DNA from: CATQHW01 sp965243545
GTDB lineage: Bacteria > Spirochaetota > Spirochaetia > SZUA-6 > Bin103
Direction of reading: 5' to 3'
NCBI GenBank assembly: GCA_965243545.1
Contig: OZ251573.1
Coordinates: 930,001-994,000, forward strand
Length of the DNA: 64,000 bases
Below are positions 9,164-17,653 of the stretch, piece after piece. The translations under genes and the position numbers were made by a program. Every line of letters starts with the position of its first letter. Positions within the stretch are counted from its first letter, which is position 1. The notes under the pieces are model-generated. The model searched no databases. It saw only the letters and a list, made by a program, of their open reading frames with translations, and was not told where the DNA came from.

Positions 9164-10281
9164 GCGTTCGAGAGCGTCAGCGGCCGCACGTCCATGCCCG
9201 CGTACGCCTTGGCCGCCGGCGCGGCGTTCCGCTCGACCACGATCTTGACGTGGTTGATGCCCTGGCGCACGACCAGTATACCGGTTGCGGTGAACAGCCG
9301 CTCGACGCCGGGCCAGTCACGCAGCCCGGACGCCTTTTCGGGCAGGCACCAGCCCTGTTCTTCGAGCCGGGCGATGAAAGGATGCCAACCGGTGCGGTCG
9401 ACCGCAAACCACTTCGGGGGGCGGTACAGCTCCAGGCCGAGCCGCGGGCCGACCCCGTCCGCAGTCGCGTCGATGCTGACGGCGATATAGGCCACCAGGT
9501 CGTCCATGACGTCGAGCACCGCAGCCGCCTGGTCCGCCGGACCGGCCCACGCAAGGCGCGCAAGCAGGGCGGGAACCTGCGCCGGCGCGACCCCCTTGAA
9601 CAGCAGCCGGAACGCCTTTGGGGAGCGCCCCGGCAGCGCGCCCGCCTGAAACAGATAGCCGGTGTCCGGCAGCGCCGCCAGGATGCGTTCGACCATCGGC
9701 AGCTCCGCTTCGTGACCGTCCCAGCCGGCGGCGTCGGCCAGCGCCGCAAGCAGACCGGCGGCGTCACCGTGTTCATGGAACCCCGTGCGAGCCGCCGGAG
9801 CGCCCCGGGTCGGCGTCAGAAAGATGCCGGGGGGAGCCGCCGGCGGGCCGGCGGCTTCCGCCAGATCGTACTCCAGCACCGTGCCGGCCACGCTGTGGGC
9901 AAAGTAGCAATCGGGATCGGCGGCCTGCCCCTGCAGTGCGGCGCCGAGCGCCGCGGCCGGCGAACCCGGTTCGGCGCGCAACCCCTCCCGGACGTAGTGC
10001 TGCGCCAACTCCGAATCGGGCAACACCACGACGGCAAGATCGGCGGCCGGGTTGGGCGCCCCAAGACGGAACTCGAAGCCGAAGTGAACGTCGAGCACCG
10101 CGCGCGGCAACCCCTGGGCCCGGTCCCGGAGCCGCTCCCAGCCGGCGCTGTCGAGCAAGGACGGCGGGAACAACCGCCGGCACCCTTCAAGGATCGACGC
10201 AAAAGTGAGGGCGCCCGCGGCGGGCGCCCTCATGACGGGCGTATCGGCGGCGCCCGCCGGGTCGGCGAGCGCGCCGGTCAT
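9160..10281 (-). CDS. RiPP-locus protein of an unrecognised family (~350-370 aa), intact copy
   Basis: About 373 residues from an ATG that overlaps the precursor stop (TGATG). I do not recognise the family. Comparison with the relative at 54168-55247 shows conserved blocks in order: FEFRLG..NPAADL near the N-terminus, LEYDL, GALPGR(S/T)P, LELYR, a GWCLP.KA.GL..W block and a C-terminal GINHVK(I/L). No metal, P-loop, radical-SAM or ATP-grasp motif is visible, and there is no signal peptide or membrane segment. The N-terminal ~25 residues coincide with a strong hairpin (10207-10231), and the relative begins only after that point. Real translation may therefore start later, near the codons for FASILEG. 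Linkage to a RiPP precursor and a JmjC enzyme suggests a maturation or core-binding role, but this is inference. Confidence 0.8.
   Translation of the reverse strand: MTGALADPAGAADTPVMRAPAAGALTFASILEGCRRLFPPSLLDSAGWERLRDRAQGLPRAVLDVHFGFEFRLGAPNPAADLAVVVLPDSELAQHYVREGLRAEPGSPAAALGAALQGQAADPDCYFAHSVAGTVLEYDLAEAAGPPAAPPGIFLTPTRGAPAARTGFHEHGDAAGLLAALADAAGWDGHEAELPMVERILAALPDTGYLFQAGALPGRSPKAFRLLFKGVAPAQVPALLARLAWAGPADQAAAVLDVMDDLVAYIAVSIDATADGVGPRLGLELYRPPKWFAVDRTGWHPFIARLEEQGWCLPEKASGLRDWPGVERLFTATGILVVRQGINHVKIVVERNAAPAAKAYAGMDVRPLTLSNA
10201..10231 (-). terminator. Hairpin with T4 run between precursor and downstream genes (attenuator candidate)
   Basis: A perfect 11-bp stem (10207-10231) with a 3-base loop is followed on the minus strand by A-C and TTTT (10204-10201), the layout of an intrinsic terminator. 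It sits about 50 bases after the precursor stop. In RiPP operons such a hairpin commonly makes the precursor mRNA more abundant than the enzyme mRNA; that use here is inference. Confidence 0.6.
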
Positions 10282-10634
10282 CACTCGTACCGCGGTTCGC
10301 CGAAGTCGTCCCAGAAGGTGGCCGCCTCATCCACGCGCACCCACCCGCCGCGGCCGCCGTTCTTGCGGTTGCTCCAGCGGTAGACCGTGCCGCCGGCTGC
10401 CTGTTCCAGCTCCTCCTCGCCCAGCGCCGCGGACGGCGGCAGCACCACGTGACTGGTGTCCGGCGCCTCCTCGTGCACCTTGACGTTGAAGCCGGGCGGG
10501 AGCGCCAAGCCCAGCTCCTCCTTGATGGCGGCCTTGGGGTCGGCGATCAGCGCGGCGCGGAACGCCTCGTCCGTGGTCGCCTTGTCGACCAAGTGCTCAC
10601 GCAGTTCGTCGGCAGTCTGTGTTTCGTTACTCAT
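10281..10634 (-). CDS. NHLP-leader RiPP precursor peptide, copy 1
   Basis: 117 residues. The first 82 form a NHLP-type leader derived from the nitrile hydratase alpha-subunit fold: LIADPKAAIKEELGLALPPG at about 29-48, then VKVHEE and a T-x-H-V-V-L-P segment, ending in LEQAAGG with the double-Gly cleavage site at 81-82. The 35-residue core has no Cys, one Ser and two Thr, but many Arg, Trp, Gly, Asp/Glu and two Tyr. Thioether or azole chemistry is therefore unlikely, and side-chain oxidation or another change is more plausible. A good ribosome site (GGAGG) lies before the ATG. It is the first gene of a coupled operon with the unrecognised protein, the small ORF and the JmjC oxygenase. No leader peptidase or NHLM exporter is in the window. 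Confidence 0.9.
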   Translation of the reverse strand: MSNETQTADELREHLVDKATTDEAFRAALIADPKAAIKEELGLALPPGFNVKVHEEAPDTSHVVLPPSAALGEEELEQAAGGTVYRWSNRKNGGRGGWVRVDEAATFWDDFGEPRYE

Positions 10635-10654
10635 CTCCACACCCTCCATGTCAG

Positions 10655-10696
10655 TGTCTGTTGGCAAAGGTCGGCTGCCGCCGCCCGGCGTGTCAA
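10655..10696 (-). promoter_or_regulatory. Putative promoter of the precursor operon
   Basis: On the minus strand a perfect TTGACA (10696-10691) lies about 60 bases before the precursor ATG and is conserved in the duplicated copy at 7567-7572. The -10 element is not clear. A promoter here would let the precursor be expressed independently of the glycosyltransferase gene ending 85 bases upstream. Confidence 0.35.
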
Positions 10697-10718
10697 CACA
10701 CGAACTGAGGAAATCCAC

Positions 10719-13559
10719 TTATCCGGTTTTTCCGTGAATCGGCGTGGGCCGGCGGGTTACGTCCGGCGCCGGTACTGCCCAGACGGTGTTGTTGTTCCGG
10801 TCGCACAGGTACAGGTTCGAGCCGTCCCACGCCAAGCCGCGTACCCAGACGTTGCCTGCCAGCCGCTGCAGCTCCTCCGGCGGGATGCTGATTCCCGGGC
10901 TCGCCGCGCCTTCCGTCCACGCGCTCACGCCGCCGCCTCTTGGCGCCGAAAGAAGGCTCAGCCCGTCGAACGTCAGCCCCGCCCCGCCGGCGCCGGCCAC
11001 GTCGCTCGCAGCGTCTCGCACCCATGCGGTGTTCGGCGGGTTGCGCGTGAACGCCACGGCGTTGCCGCCGGAAGCCAGGTACAGCCGATCGCGCACGGTG
11101 TCGTAGGTGACGCCTGCCGCCACGAACTCACCGGTGCGAACGTCAGCGTCGATCTGCGCGCCGCCGAGGTCGTACTTCGCATCCCGGACGCGCGCGGGTT
11201 CGCCCCTGGCGATGCGGTCTGCGGACAGGTCACTGAACCCCCATACCGAGCCGTCCCGGTTGGCGAGCACCAGCATGGCGTGGTCGTACTTGGCGGGAAG
11301 GAACGTGGCGCCTTGCCAGCGCGGTGACGCCGTCAACCCGGTAACCGACCGGTCCGGGAACGGTACGTCGTAGTCGCTGCGGTAGATGCCGTCGCGGTAG
11401 GCGAACGCTCGGTCCGAGAACTGGTTGATGGCGTACAGCAGGTTGTTCTTGACGTCGAACGCGCAGCCTTCCAGTCGCAGCCCGACAGGGCGGGGCAGCG
11501 GCAGAGGATTGGGGTGACACTCCACGTTCGGGTAGGGATTTCGATACACCGGGGTCGCCGGTCCGGCGGCGCACACGGCCGCGCGGCCGTCCCGCTCGTT
11601 GTCGGCGGCGGCGGTTTCGAAGTCGATAGCGGCGCTGGGCTCATCTTCCCGTTCCCCGCGGCCGACCTTCAGCATTCGGATCGGGTAGTCCGGCAACGGC
11701 CGCCGGATCAGGCAGTGGCCGTCGACCCGCACGCCGAAGCGGCCGAAGTGGAAGTGCAGATTCGCCTCCTCTCTCTCGACGTCGACGGGAACGGCGCGCA
11801 GCACAAACCCGGGCTTGGTATCTTTCGGGCCGCACGACTCCTTGGCATAGGTGAGCGTGCCGCCTTCCAGGTACAGGTCGAACCCGAACTCGGTCCGCGC
11901 CAGCGGCTCGCCGGCAACTGCGGCGCGGTAGGCGGCGCGGTACCGGTCGGCGATCGCCGGGTCCACGAGCGACAGGTCCATGGTGATGACTTCCAGCACC
12001 TTGCTCTGGTAGATGCGCGTGTCGACGACTGGTCCGAGCGGCGGCTCGTCCGCGTACCCGTTGACGTAGAAGGTGGCCGGGTGTCCGGGAGCTTCGTCCA
12101 AGGGATGGCGCGTGAACAGTATCCTGCGCCGCGCCGCGGCCGGGAGGAGTGCCCGATTACGAAACAGGCGCGGCATGTGCGATCCATCCACGTAGAGTGT
12201 CGAATCGGGATAGCGGGCGAGCAGATACTCCAGCGGTTGCCGATACTCGGTGTCCCAATACAGCAGATCGTAGTGGTTCCGTACGTGCTCCGGAGTCCGG
12301 CGGTCGACCAGGAAGTTGAAGTACGCCTCCTGATTCGGGTGCAGGCGCACCACGTCGGCGGCCGTGGTGACCAACGCCGCGGCCGCCAGCGCGGAAACCC
12401 CGCGCCGCAGCCGGGCCGCCGCCGGTGACCGCAGCCGACGCGCGGCGGCAAGCAGCGCGCGCAGGCCGCAGACCGCCAGCAGGCACAGCGGCGCGTAGAG
12501 GAAGTACATCTGCCGCCAGCCGTCGTAGATGTTGGAGTTCAGCGCAATGACGGCCGCGATCGGCAGCGCCAGGCACGTCAGCAACAGCCACTCGAACCGC
12601 AGCCGGGTATTGCGTATCAGGCTGCCGGGCCGTGCGCCGGCGCGTCCGAGCGCGGCCCCGGCGCCGATGAGGCAGAGCAGGAGGGTGGCCGGCGGCGTGG
12701 TGATCGCCACGTAGGTGGGAAGGTAGTGCGGCGGAATCGACGGCCACCGCACCCATCGGCCCTGAAAGACCTCGGCCATGACGCTCGGATGCCAGGCGAG
12801 CCCGGTGAATGCGTCGGCGATCGCCAGCGGGTCGCGCCACAGATAGGGCGAGAGAGCATACAGGGTCCCGGCGGCGGCCAGCGCGAACGCTGCCGCAGTG
12901 ACCGCCACGAGCCGGCGGCCCGCCCGGTTGCGCGCCAACATCAGGTCGAGCGCTCGCAGCCCGGCAACCGCCGCGAACAGCATCGCGCCCATGATGCGCA
13001 GGTTGATCAGCGCGCCCACGCCCACGCCGCACGCCGCGAACGCGGCTACCGTGCCGCGGCGGAAGGCGTGCTGCGCCAGATAGAGCGCAATCATGAACGC
13101 CGCCAGAAAGGGGAGGTCCTTGCTGTTGAAGAAGGAATGGGCGTAGATGCGGGGATGGAGCAGGAACAGCAGCAGGGCGAACAGCGCCAGATAGCGGTCG
13201 CCGAACAGGTGGCAGGCAAGCAGATAGCAGAACCACCCGCCGGCGAGGAAGAACAGATGGGTGAGCAGGTGGCGGCTCAAGAAGATGGCGCGGCTGTCGG
13301 TGAGGCCGAGCAGGCGCTCGACCAGGAGCAGCGGCGCCTCGAACGCGACGCCGTAGTAGCGGTCAGAGGCGCCGGTGGGCAGGTCGCCGGCGCCCACCGC
13401 GTAGTCGATATTCATCTGCGCGATGAGGCGTTGCTTGGGCGCGTCCAGCGACACGCCATAGCCGTCAACGACGGCAATGCCCACCACCGCGAAGATGGCA
13501 ACCACGAGCGCCGCCGGCGCCCACGGTACGCCGGCTATCGCTCGCGCCGGACTCGGCAA
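10719..13559 (-). CDS. GT-C family membrane glycosyltransferase (ArnT/PMT-like) with large C-terminal beta-propeller-like domain
   Basis: About 946 residues from a TTG at 13559, preceded by an A/G-rich stretch; no ATG lies before the first membrane helix, so the start is tentative. The N-terminal half has about ten hydrophobic segments and a catalytic-type acidic loop (VVDGYGVSLDAPKQR) after helix one. It also has the HSFFNSKDLPF motif after two more helices, typical of dolichyl/undecaprenyl-phosphate-sugar transferases (GT39/GT83). The C-terminal ~450 residues are soluble, with NHL/SMP-30-like repeats such as VKNNLLYAINQFSDRAF and DGSNLYLCDRNNNTVW, probably periplasmic. It runs in the same direction as the precursor operon, 84 bases ahead of it, so it may be co-transcribed; a link to RiPP glycosylation is only a possibility. 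Confidence 0.7.
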   Translation of the reverse strand: MPSPARAIAGVPWAPAALVVAIFAVVGIAVVDGYGVSLDAPKQRLIAQMNIDYAVGAGDLPTGASDRYYGVAFEAPLLLVERLLGLTDSRAIFLSRHLLTHLFFLAGGWFCYLLACHLFGDRYLALFALLLFLLHPRIYAHSFFNSKDLPFLAAFMIALYLAQHAFRRGTVAAFAACGVGVGALINLRIMGAMLFAAVAGLRALDLMLARNRAGRRLVAVTAAAFALAAAGTLYALSPYLWRDPLAIADAFTGLAWHPSVMAEVFQGRWVRWPSIPPHYLPTYVAITTPPATLLLCLIGAGAALGRAGARPGSLIRNTRLRFEWLLLTCLALPIAAVIALNSNIYDGWRQMYFLYAPLCLLAVCGLRALLAAARRLRSPAAARLRRGVSALAAAALVTTAADVVRLHPNQEAYFNFLVDRRTPEHVRNHYDLLYWDTEYRQPLEYLLARYPDSTLYVDGSHMPRLFRNRALLPAAARRRILFTRHPLDEAPGHPATFYVNGYADEPPLGPVVDTRIYQSKVLEVITMDLSLVDPAIADRYRAAYRAAVAGEPLARTEFGFDLYLEGGTLTYAKESCGPKDTKPGFVLRAVPVDVEREEANLHFHFGRFGVRVDGHCLIRRPLPDYPIRMLKVGRGEREDEPSAAIDFETAAADNERDGRAAVCAAGPATPVYRNPYPNVECHPNPLPLPRPVGLRLEGCAFDVKNNLLYAINQFSDRAFAYRDGIYRSDYDVPFPDRSVTGLTASPRWQGATFLPAKYDHAMLVLANRDGSVWGFSDLSADRIARGEPARVRDAKYDLGGAQIDADVRTGEFVAAGVTYDTVRDRLYLASGGNAVAFTRNPPNTAWVRDAASDVAGAGGAGLTFDGLSLLSAPRGGGVSAWTEGAASPGISIPPEELQRLAGNVWVRGLAWDGSNLYLCDRNNNTVWAVPAPDVTRRPTPIHGKTG

Positions 13560-13778
13560 GGATGGACCTGTCCTGTCACCAAGAGCATGGTACCGATCGG
13601 CGCGGCAACTCGGCAAACGGTCCTGGCGGCGAGAATACGGTGGCGTGCTGCTCGACCTGCGCCGGAAATGAGTACGAGACCGCCGGTTGCCCCGCTTGAC
13701 AAGCGGTCGCGGGAGGGCGATGCTGCCGTCCACGGACGTCTCCCGCCCACAAGGCGGGGTTTCTGCCGGGAGGAACGG

Positions 13779-14588
13779 TTGGCGAAGATCGACATCGGCG
13801 GTGTTCTGGGCGATTGGGACGGTTACGACGTGGTGGCCGGCGCGCGGCGTAACGGCATGGTCGAAATCGAGTTGCACCCGGTCAGCAAGACGCCCGGGGT
13901 CTGCGGCGGCTGCGGCCAGACCGTGGCCGCCGTGCACGGGTACGAACGGCGCCGCGTCCGCGACCTGCCGATCCTGGATACGCCGGCCATCCTGATACTG
14001 CGGCGGCGGCGGCTGGCGTGCCCGCAGTGCGGGCCGAAACTGGAGCGGTTGACGTGGCTGGCCCGCTATGCGCGGGTGACGCAACGGCTTGCCGACCGCG
14101 TGGCGCAGATGTGCACGGTGATGACGGTCAAGCAGGTGGCGGAGTTCTACCGGTTGGGGTGGGACACGGTCCGTGACCTGGACAGGCGGGTCCTGCAGCG
14201 GGACTTCGGCAAGGTCGACCTGCACGGGGTGACCCAGCTGGTGGTCGACGAGTTCACGCTGGTCAACGGCAAGAAGTACGCCACCGTGATCACCGACGCG
14301 GTGACCAAGCGGGTTCTGTGGGTGGCCAGAGGGCACCGGCGCGAAAACATGCGCCCGTTCTTCGATTTCCTCGGCCCCGCCGGTTGTGAGGCGATCAAGG
14401 CGGTCGCCATGGACATGCACAGCGCCTACGAAAAGGAAGTCCGTCAACACTGCCCGCAGGCCAGGGTCGTGTACAACCTGTTCCACGCCGCGGCCAAGTA
14501 CAACGCGCGCGGCAAGCGCTCGGCGGCGCCGAGCATCGACGTTGCCGAGCGCTCGGCGCCGAAGGCCGGCTCCATTGAACCGTTCTGA
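13779..14588 (+). pseudogene. ISL3-family transposase, C-terminally truncated
   Basis: From a TTG at 13779 (GGGAGGA eight bases upstream) the product has the N-terminal zinc finger pairs CGGCG and CPQCG. A helix-turn-helix and the start of the DDE domain follow (VVDEFTLVNGKKYATVITD, AVAMDMHSAYEKEV). ISL3 transposases are about 400 residues. This one leaves the family after LFHAAAKYNARG, continues with about 25 unrelated residues and stops at 269. The last catalytic acidic residue is missing, so it should be inactive. No right end could be found. Just upstream, at 13743-13757, is a short hairpin (CCCGCC...GGCGGG). Confidence 0.8.
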
Positions 14589-15582
14589 GACCGGGCCTTC
14601 TGAGACCGGGCCGGCTGCGGCCCCGGCGCGGCTCCGGGAGGCGGTGCGCGACGCCGTAGACCGGGGTCTCGGCTTCCTGGAAGCGGCCATCCGCGCCGAC
14701 GGCGCCTGGACGTCGCGGAAGTACGCCAACCTCGAACTGACGGGACGGTGCGTGGACGAACACCCGCCGTTCGTGGCCGGCCTCGGCTCCCTGACGCTGG
14801 CGGCCTGCGCCGGCCCCCGGTTCCGGTCGCTCCGGGAGCGGACCGGGAGGTACATCGCCCGATCCATCAGCTATCCGGCGATCTGGCGCTACGGCCGGGG
14901 CCTCCCGCCCGACCTGGACAGCGTGAGCGTCTGCTCCCAGGCGGTCCGGTGGCATCCCTGGGTGCTGTTCGGCGCCAACCTGGGACTGATAGAGGCTGCG
15001 CTGGACGAAACGGGGAAGTTCCGCACCTGGATCGCGCCGCCCGGCGAGTCCAACGTCCCCGACAGCGTGGTGACCGCCAACATCCTCAGCTACCTGGCGG
15101 CGGCGGGACGGAACAACATCGGCGAGCGGGCGGCCGCATGGATCGCCGGCCTGATCCGGGACGGCGGCTTTGCGGGGAGCTCGTACGCCTATCCCGACGC
15201 CATCGACCTGTATGACGCGACGGCCCGCGCCCGCCGGCGGGGCGTGCCCGGACTCCGGGAGCTGGGGAGCGCGCTGGCGGACCGGCTGCGCGCGCGGCGC
15301 GGCGCCGACGGCGGGTACGGCGACACGCTGCGCACGGCGCGCGCGCTTTCCGCGCTGCACGTGTTGGGAGCGGCGCCGGCCGGCGGCGATCTGTGGGCCA
15401 CCTTGGAGCGCATCCTGAGCCGCCAACGGCCCGACGGAAGCTGGCCGCAGAACCTGTACTGGCAGGGTCGCGTGCCGCCGGTTCCGCCGGATGTGGGATT
15501 CGGCTGCGTGATGCTCGACACCGCGTCGTGCATCGAGGCGCTGGCGCGGTCCGTTCCGCTGCCGGAGTCTGAGGCGCAGTAA
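14575..15582 (+). CDS. Prenyltransferase/squalene-oxidase-repeat protein (terpene-cyclase fold), copy A
   Basis: 335 residues from a TTG just inside the truncated transposase gene; the start is uncertain. It is about half the length of a squalene-hopene cyclase. The protein contains alpha-toroid repeat signatures: the QxxDGSW-like motif SRQRPDGSWPQN near the C-terminus and DGGYGDTLRTARALSALHVL before it. In the middle is PPDLDSVSVCSQAV, which sits where class II terpene cyclases have DxDDTA but reads DLDS. The general acid motif is thus altered. It may be a cyclase with an unusual motif or a non-catalytic binding protein. A second copy follows directly. Confidence 0.65.
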   Translation: MNRSETGPSETGPAAAPARLREAVRDAVDRGLGFLEAAIRADGAWTSRKYANLELTGRCVDEHPPFVAGLGSLTLAACAGPRFRSLRERTGRYIARSISYPAIWRYGRGLPPDLDSVSVCSQAVRWHPWVLFGANLGLIEAALDETGKFRTWIAPPGESNVPDSVVTANILSYLAAAGRNNIGERAAAWIAGLIRDGGFAGSSYAYPDAIDLYDATARARRRGVPGLRELGSALADRLRARRGADGGYGDTLRTARALSALHVLGAAPAGGDLWATLERILSRQRPDGSWPQNLYWQGRVPPVPPDVGFGCVMLDTASCIEALARSVPLPESEAQ

Positions 15583-15595
15583 CGGCAGCCGATCC

Positions 15596-16582
15596 GTGGC
15601 TGATGCGCAGCGGCAGCGCGCGGCGGCGCGCGGCGCGATGGACCGGGGACTGGCGTTTCTGGAAGCATCCATCCGCGCCGACGGGGCGTGGGAGTCGCAT
15701 ATTTACGACAATCCGGAGCTCCGGGGCGAGCCCGGGGTGACGGAGTACGCCCCGTTCGTCGCCGGCCTTGGCGTGCTGGCCCTGGAGGCCAGCGGCGACC
15801 CCCGGGCGCGGGCGATCGGCGCCAAGTCCGCGGAGTTCATCGTGCGGTCAATGGGCTATCCGGGCACGTGGCGCTACTGGGCGCATCTCCCGCCCGACCT
15901 CGACTCGCTCAGCATCTGTTCGCAGGCGGTTTCGTGGCACCCCTGGGTGCTGCTCGGCGCCAATCTGAGACTGCTGCCGGCGGCGCGGGACGAGCGCGGG
16001 AGATTCAAGACGTGGCTGGCCGCCGACGCGCCCGCCGAACGGAATCCCCCGGACAGCGTGGTGAACGCCAACGTCGTCGGCTATCTCGCCTCCCAGGGCC
16101 GCCACGATCTGGGCCGGCCGGCGGCGGAGTGGCTTGCGGAACTGGTGAGGGAAGGAACGGCGCAGGGGGCGTCCCACTACTACCCCGACGCCATCGACCT
16201 GTACGACGCCGTGACGCGCGCCCGCGACCGCGGCGCGCCCGCGTTCCAGGACCTTGGACCGGTGCTGGCGGAGCGGATCCGCGCCCGGCGCACGGCAGAC
16301 GGCGGCTACGGCGACACGTTGCGCACCGCCCGCGCCATTTCCGCCCTGCAGCTGCTGGGCGCCGCGCCGCAGGGCGCCGAGCTGGAGGCGACGCTGGAGC
16401 GTATCCTGAGCCGGCAGCGGGCCGACGGCGGTTGGCCCGAACACTGCTTTTGGCAGGGGCCCCCGCCGCCGGAGCCGCCGGCCCAAGGCTTCGGGTCCGC
16501 AATGCTCGGCGCCGCTTCCTGCATCGAGGCGCTGGCCCCGTTCGCGGCCGGGCCGGCCGGCGGGGTATCGCGGCCGGCATGA
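15596..16582 (+). CDS. Prenyltransferase/squalene-oxidase-repeat protein (terpene-cyclase fold), copy B
   Basis: 328 residues, GTG start 13 bases after copy A. Clearly a tandem paralogue: PPDLDSLSICSQAVSWHPWV aligns with the same motif in copy A, and the C-terminal RQRADGGWPEH matches the QW-type repeat. It keeps DLDS rather than DxDD. The pair could form a heterodimer, since two ~330-residue halves give about the size of one complete class II cyclase. Its stop overlaps the ATG of the small membrane protein (ATGA), so the three genes are likely one operon. Confidence 0.65.
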   Translation: MADAQRQRAAARGAMDRGLAFLEASIRADGAWESHIYDNPELRGEPGVTEYAPFVAGLGVLALEASGDPRARAIGAKSAEFIVRSMGYPGTWRYWAHLPPDLDSLSICSQAVSWHPWVLLGANLRLLPAARDERGRFKTWLAADAPAERNPPDSVVNANVVGYLASQGRHDLGRPAAEWLAELVREGTAQGASHYYPDAIDLYDAVTRARDRGAPAFQDLGPVLAERIRARRTADGGYGDTLRTARAISALQLLGAAPQGAELEATLERILSRQRADGGWPEHCFWQGPPPPEPPAQGFGSAMLGAASCIEALAPFAAGPAGGVSRPA

Positions 16583-16818
16583 GCGTGGAAGCGATAGCGA
16601 TCGTGGCGGTCGGGATAACGCTGCCGGCGGTGCTGGTACCGCTCATGCTGGCGCTGAACCACGGGGTACGGAGCGACGTGGCGGACATGCGGCGCGACCT
16701 GCACGCCCTGGGTGAGCGCGTCGCGCGCATCGAAGGCCGGCTCGACGCGCTGGCGCCCGTGATGACACCGGTGCGCCCGGCCGTCGCGGCCGAACCGGCG
16801 CTGGCGCCCGGTCGGTAA
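16579..16818 (+). CDS. Small membrane-anchored coiled-coil protein
   Basis: 79 residues. One N-terminal membrane helix (AIAIVAVGITLPAVLVPLML) is followed by an amphipathic heptad-like stretch (VRSDVADMRRDLHALGERVA) and a short Pro/Ala tail. It overlaps the previous stop by four bases. Proteins of this shape are often found as accessory genes; no function can be assigned. Confidence 0.6.
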   Translation: MSVEAIAIVAVGITLPAVLVPLMLALNHGVRSDVADMRRDLHALGERVARIEGRLDALAPVMTPVRPAVAAEPALAPGR

Positions 16819-16846
16819 CGGCGGCGCGCGTTCGCGCCGGCCCGGG

Positions 16847-17653
16847 TCAGGCGGCCGGCCGCGCCGGCGCCGGGCCGATCAGGCGGACGTGCGGGGCGCC
16901 GGTGTCCGGGTCGCGTTCGACCACCGCCTCTACGCCGAACACGTCCCGGAACCGTTGCGGCGTGAGCACGTCCGCCGGCGCCCCTTCGGCCACCAGCTCG
17001 CCATCCGCCAACAGCCCCACCTGATCGCAATAGCGGCCGGCCAGCGCCACGTCGTGGAGCGCCACCAGCACCGCCGCGCCGGCGGCGGCCTCGGCCCGCA
17101 ACGCCTCCATGGTCGCCAACCGGTGACGGAGGTCGACGCCGGCGACCGGTTCGTCCAGGAGCAGGGCGCGCGCCCGTTGCGCCAGTGAGCGCGCCAGGAG
17201 CACCCGCTGCCGCTCCCCGCCGGACATGCGGTCGAGCTGCCGGCGCTCGAACCGTTCGGTCTCGGTCCGCCGCATCGCCGCGCGCGCGATCCGCCGGTCC
17301 CCGGCGCCCTCCAGCGCAAAGCGGCTCAGGTGCGGGTACCGGCCCATCAGCACCGTCTCCAACGCCGTGAACGGGTGCGCGGCTTCGTGCTGCGGCAGAT
17401 ACGCGATCCGGCGCGCGCGCTCCTGCGCCGGCAACGCCGCCAGCGCCGCCGATCCCAGCCACACCGAGCCCGCGCCGGGGCGCAGCACGCCGGCCATCAC
17501 CCGCAACAGGGTGCTCTTGCCGGCGCCGTTGGGGCCGATCAGCGCGGTCACCCGGCCGGCGCGCGCGGCGAACGTCACCGCGCGGAGCACCGGCGCGCCG
17601 GCCAGGCGGACGGAGACCGCGCGCGCTTCCAGCGGGCCGCCGCCCGGGCTCAC
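16847..17653 (-). CDS. btuD: ABC transporter ATP-binding protein, vitamin B12/siderophore importer type
   Basis: 268 residues with Walker A IGPNGAGKST, signature MSGGERQRVLLAR, Walker B ALLLDEP and the switch His in LVALHDVAL. This is the FecE/BtuD subfamily energising BtuCD-F-type importers. The GTG start overlaps the stop of the binding-protein gene (GTGA). It is the last gene of the riboswitch-controlled set, so cobalamin or a cobalamin precursor is the likely substrate. Confidence 0.85.
   Translation of the reverse strand: MSPGGGPLEARAVSVRLAGAPVLRAVTFAARAGRVTALIGPNGAGKSTLLRVMAGVLRPGAGSVWLGSAALAALPAQERARRIAYLPQHEAAHPFTALETVLMGRYPHLSRFALEGAGDRRIARAAMRRTETERFERRQLDRMSGGERQRVLLARSLAQRARALLLDEPVAGVDLRHRLATMEALRAEAAAGAAVLVALHDVALAGRYCDQVGLLADGELVAEGAPADVLTPQRFRDVFGVEAVVERDPDTGAPHVRLIGPAPARPAA

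Noticed and set aside
13743..13757. Terminator for the glycosyltransferase or the IS
   Set aside because: The short CCCGCC/GGCGGG hairpin is upstream of both gene starts and has no T-run.
13560..14867. Upstream extension of the glycosyltransferase frame to 14867
   Set aside because: It runs antisense through the ISL3 transposase and intergenic DNA, giving a low-complexity sequence before the first membrane helix.
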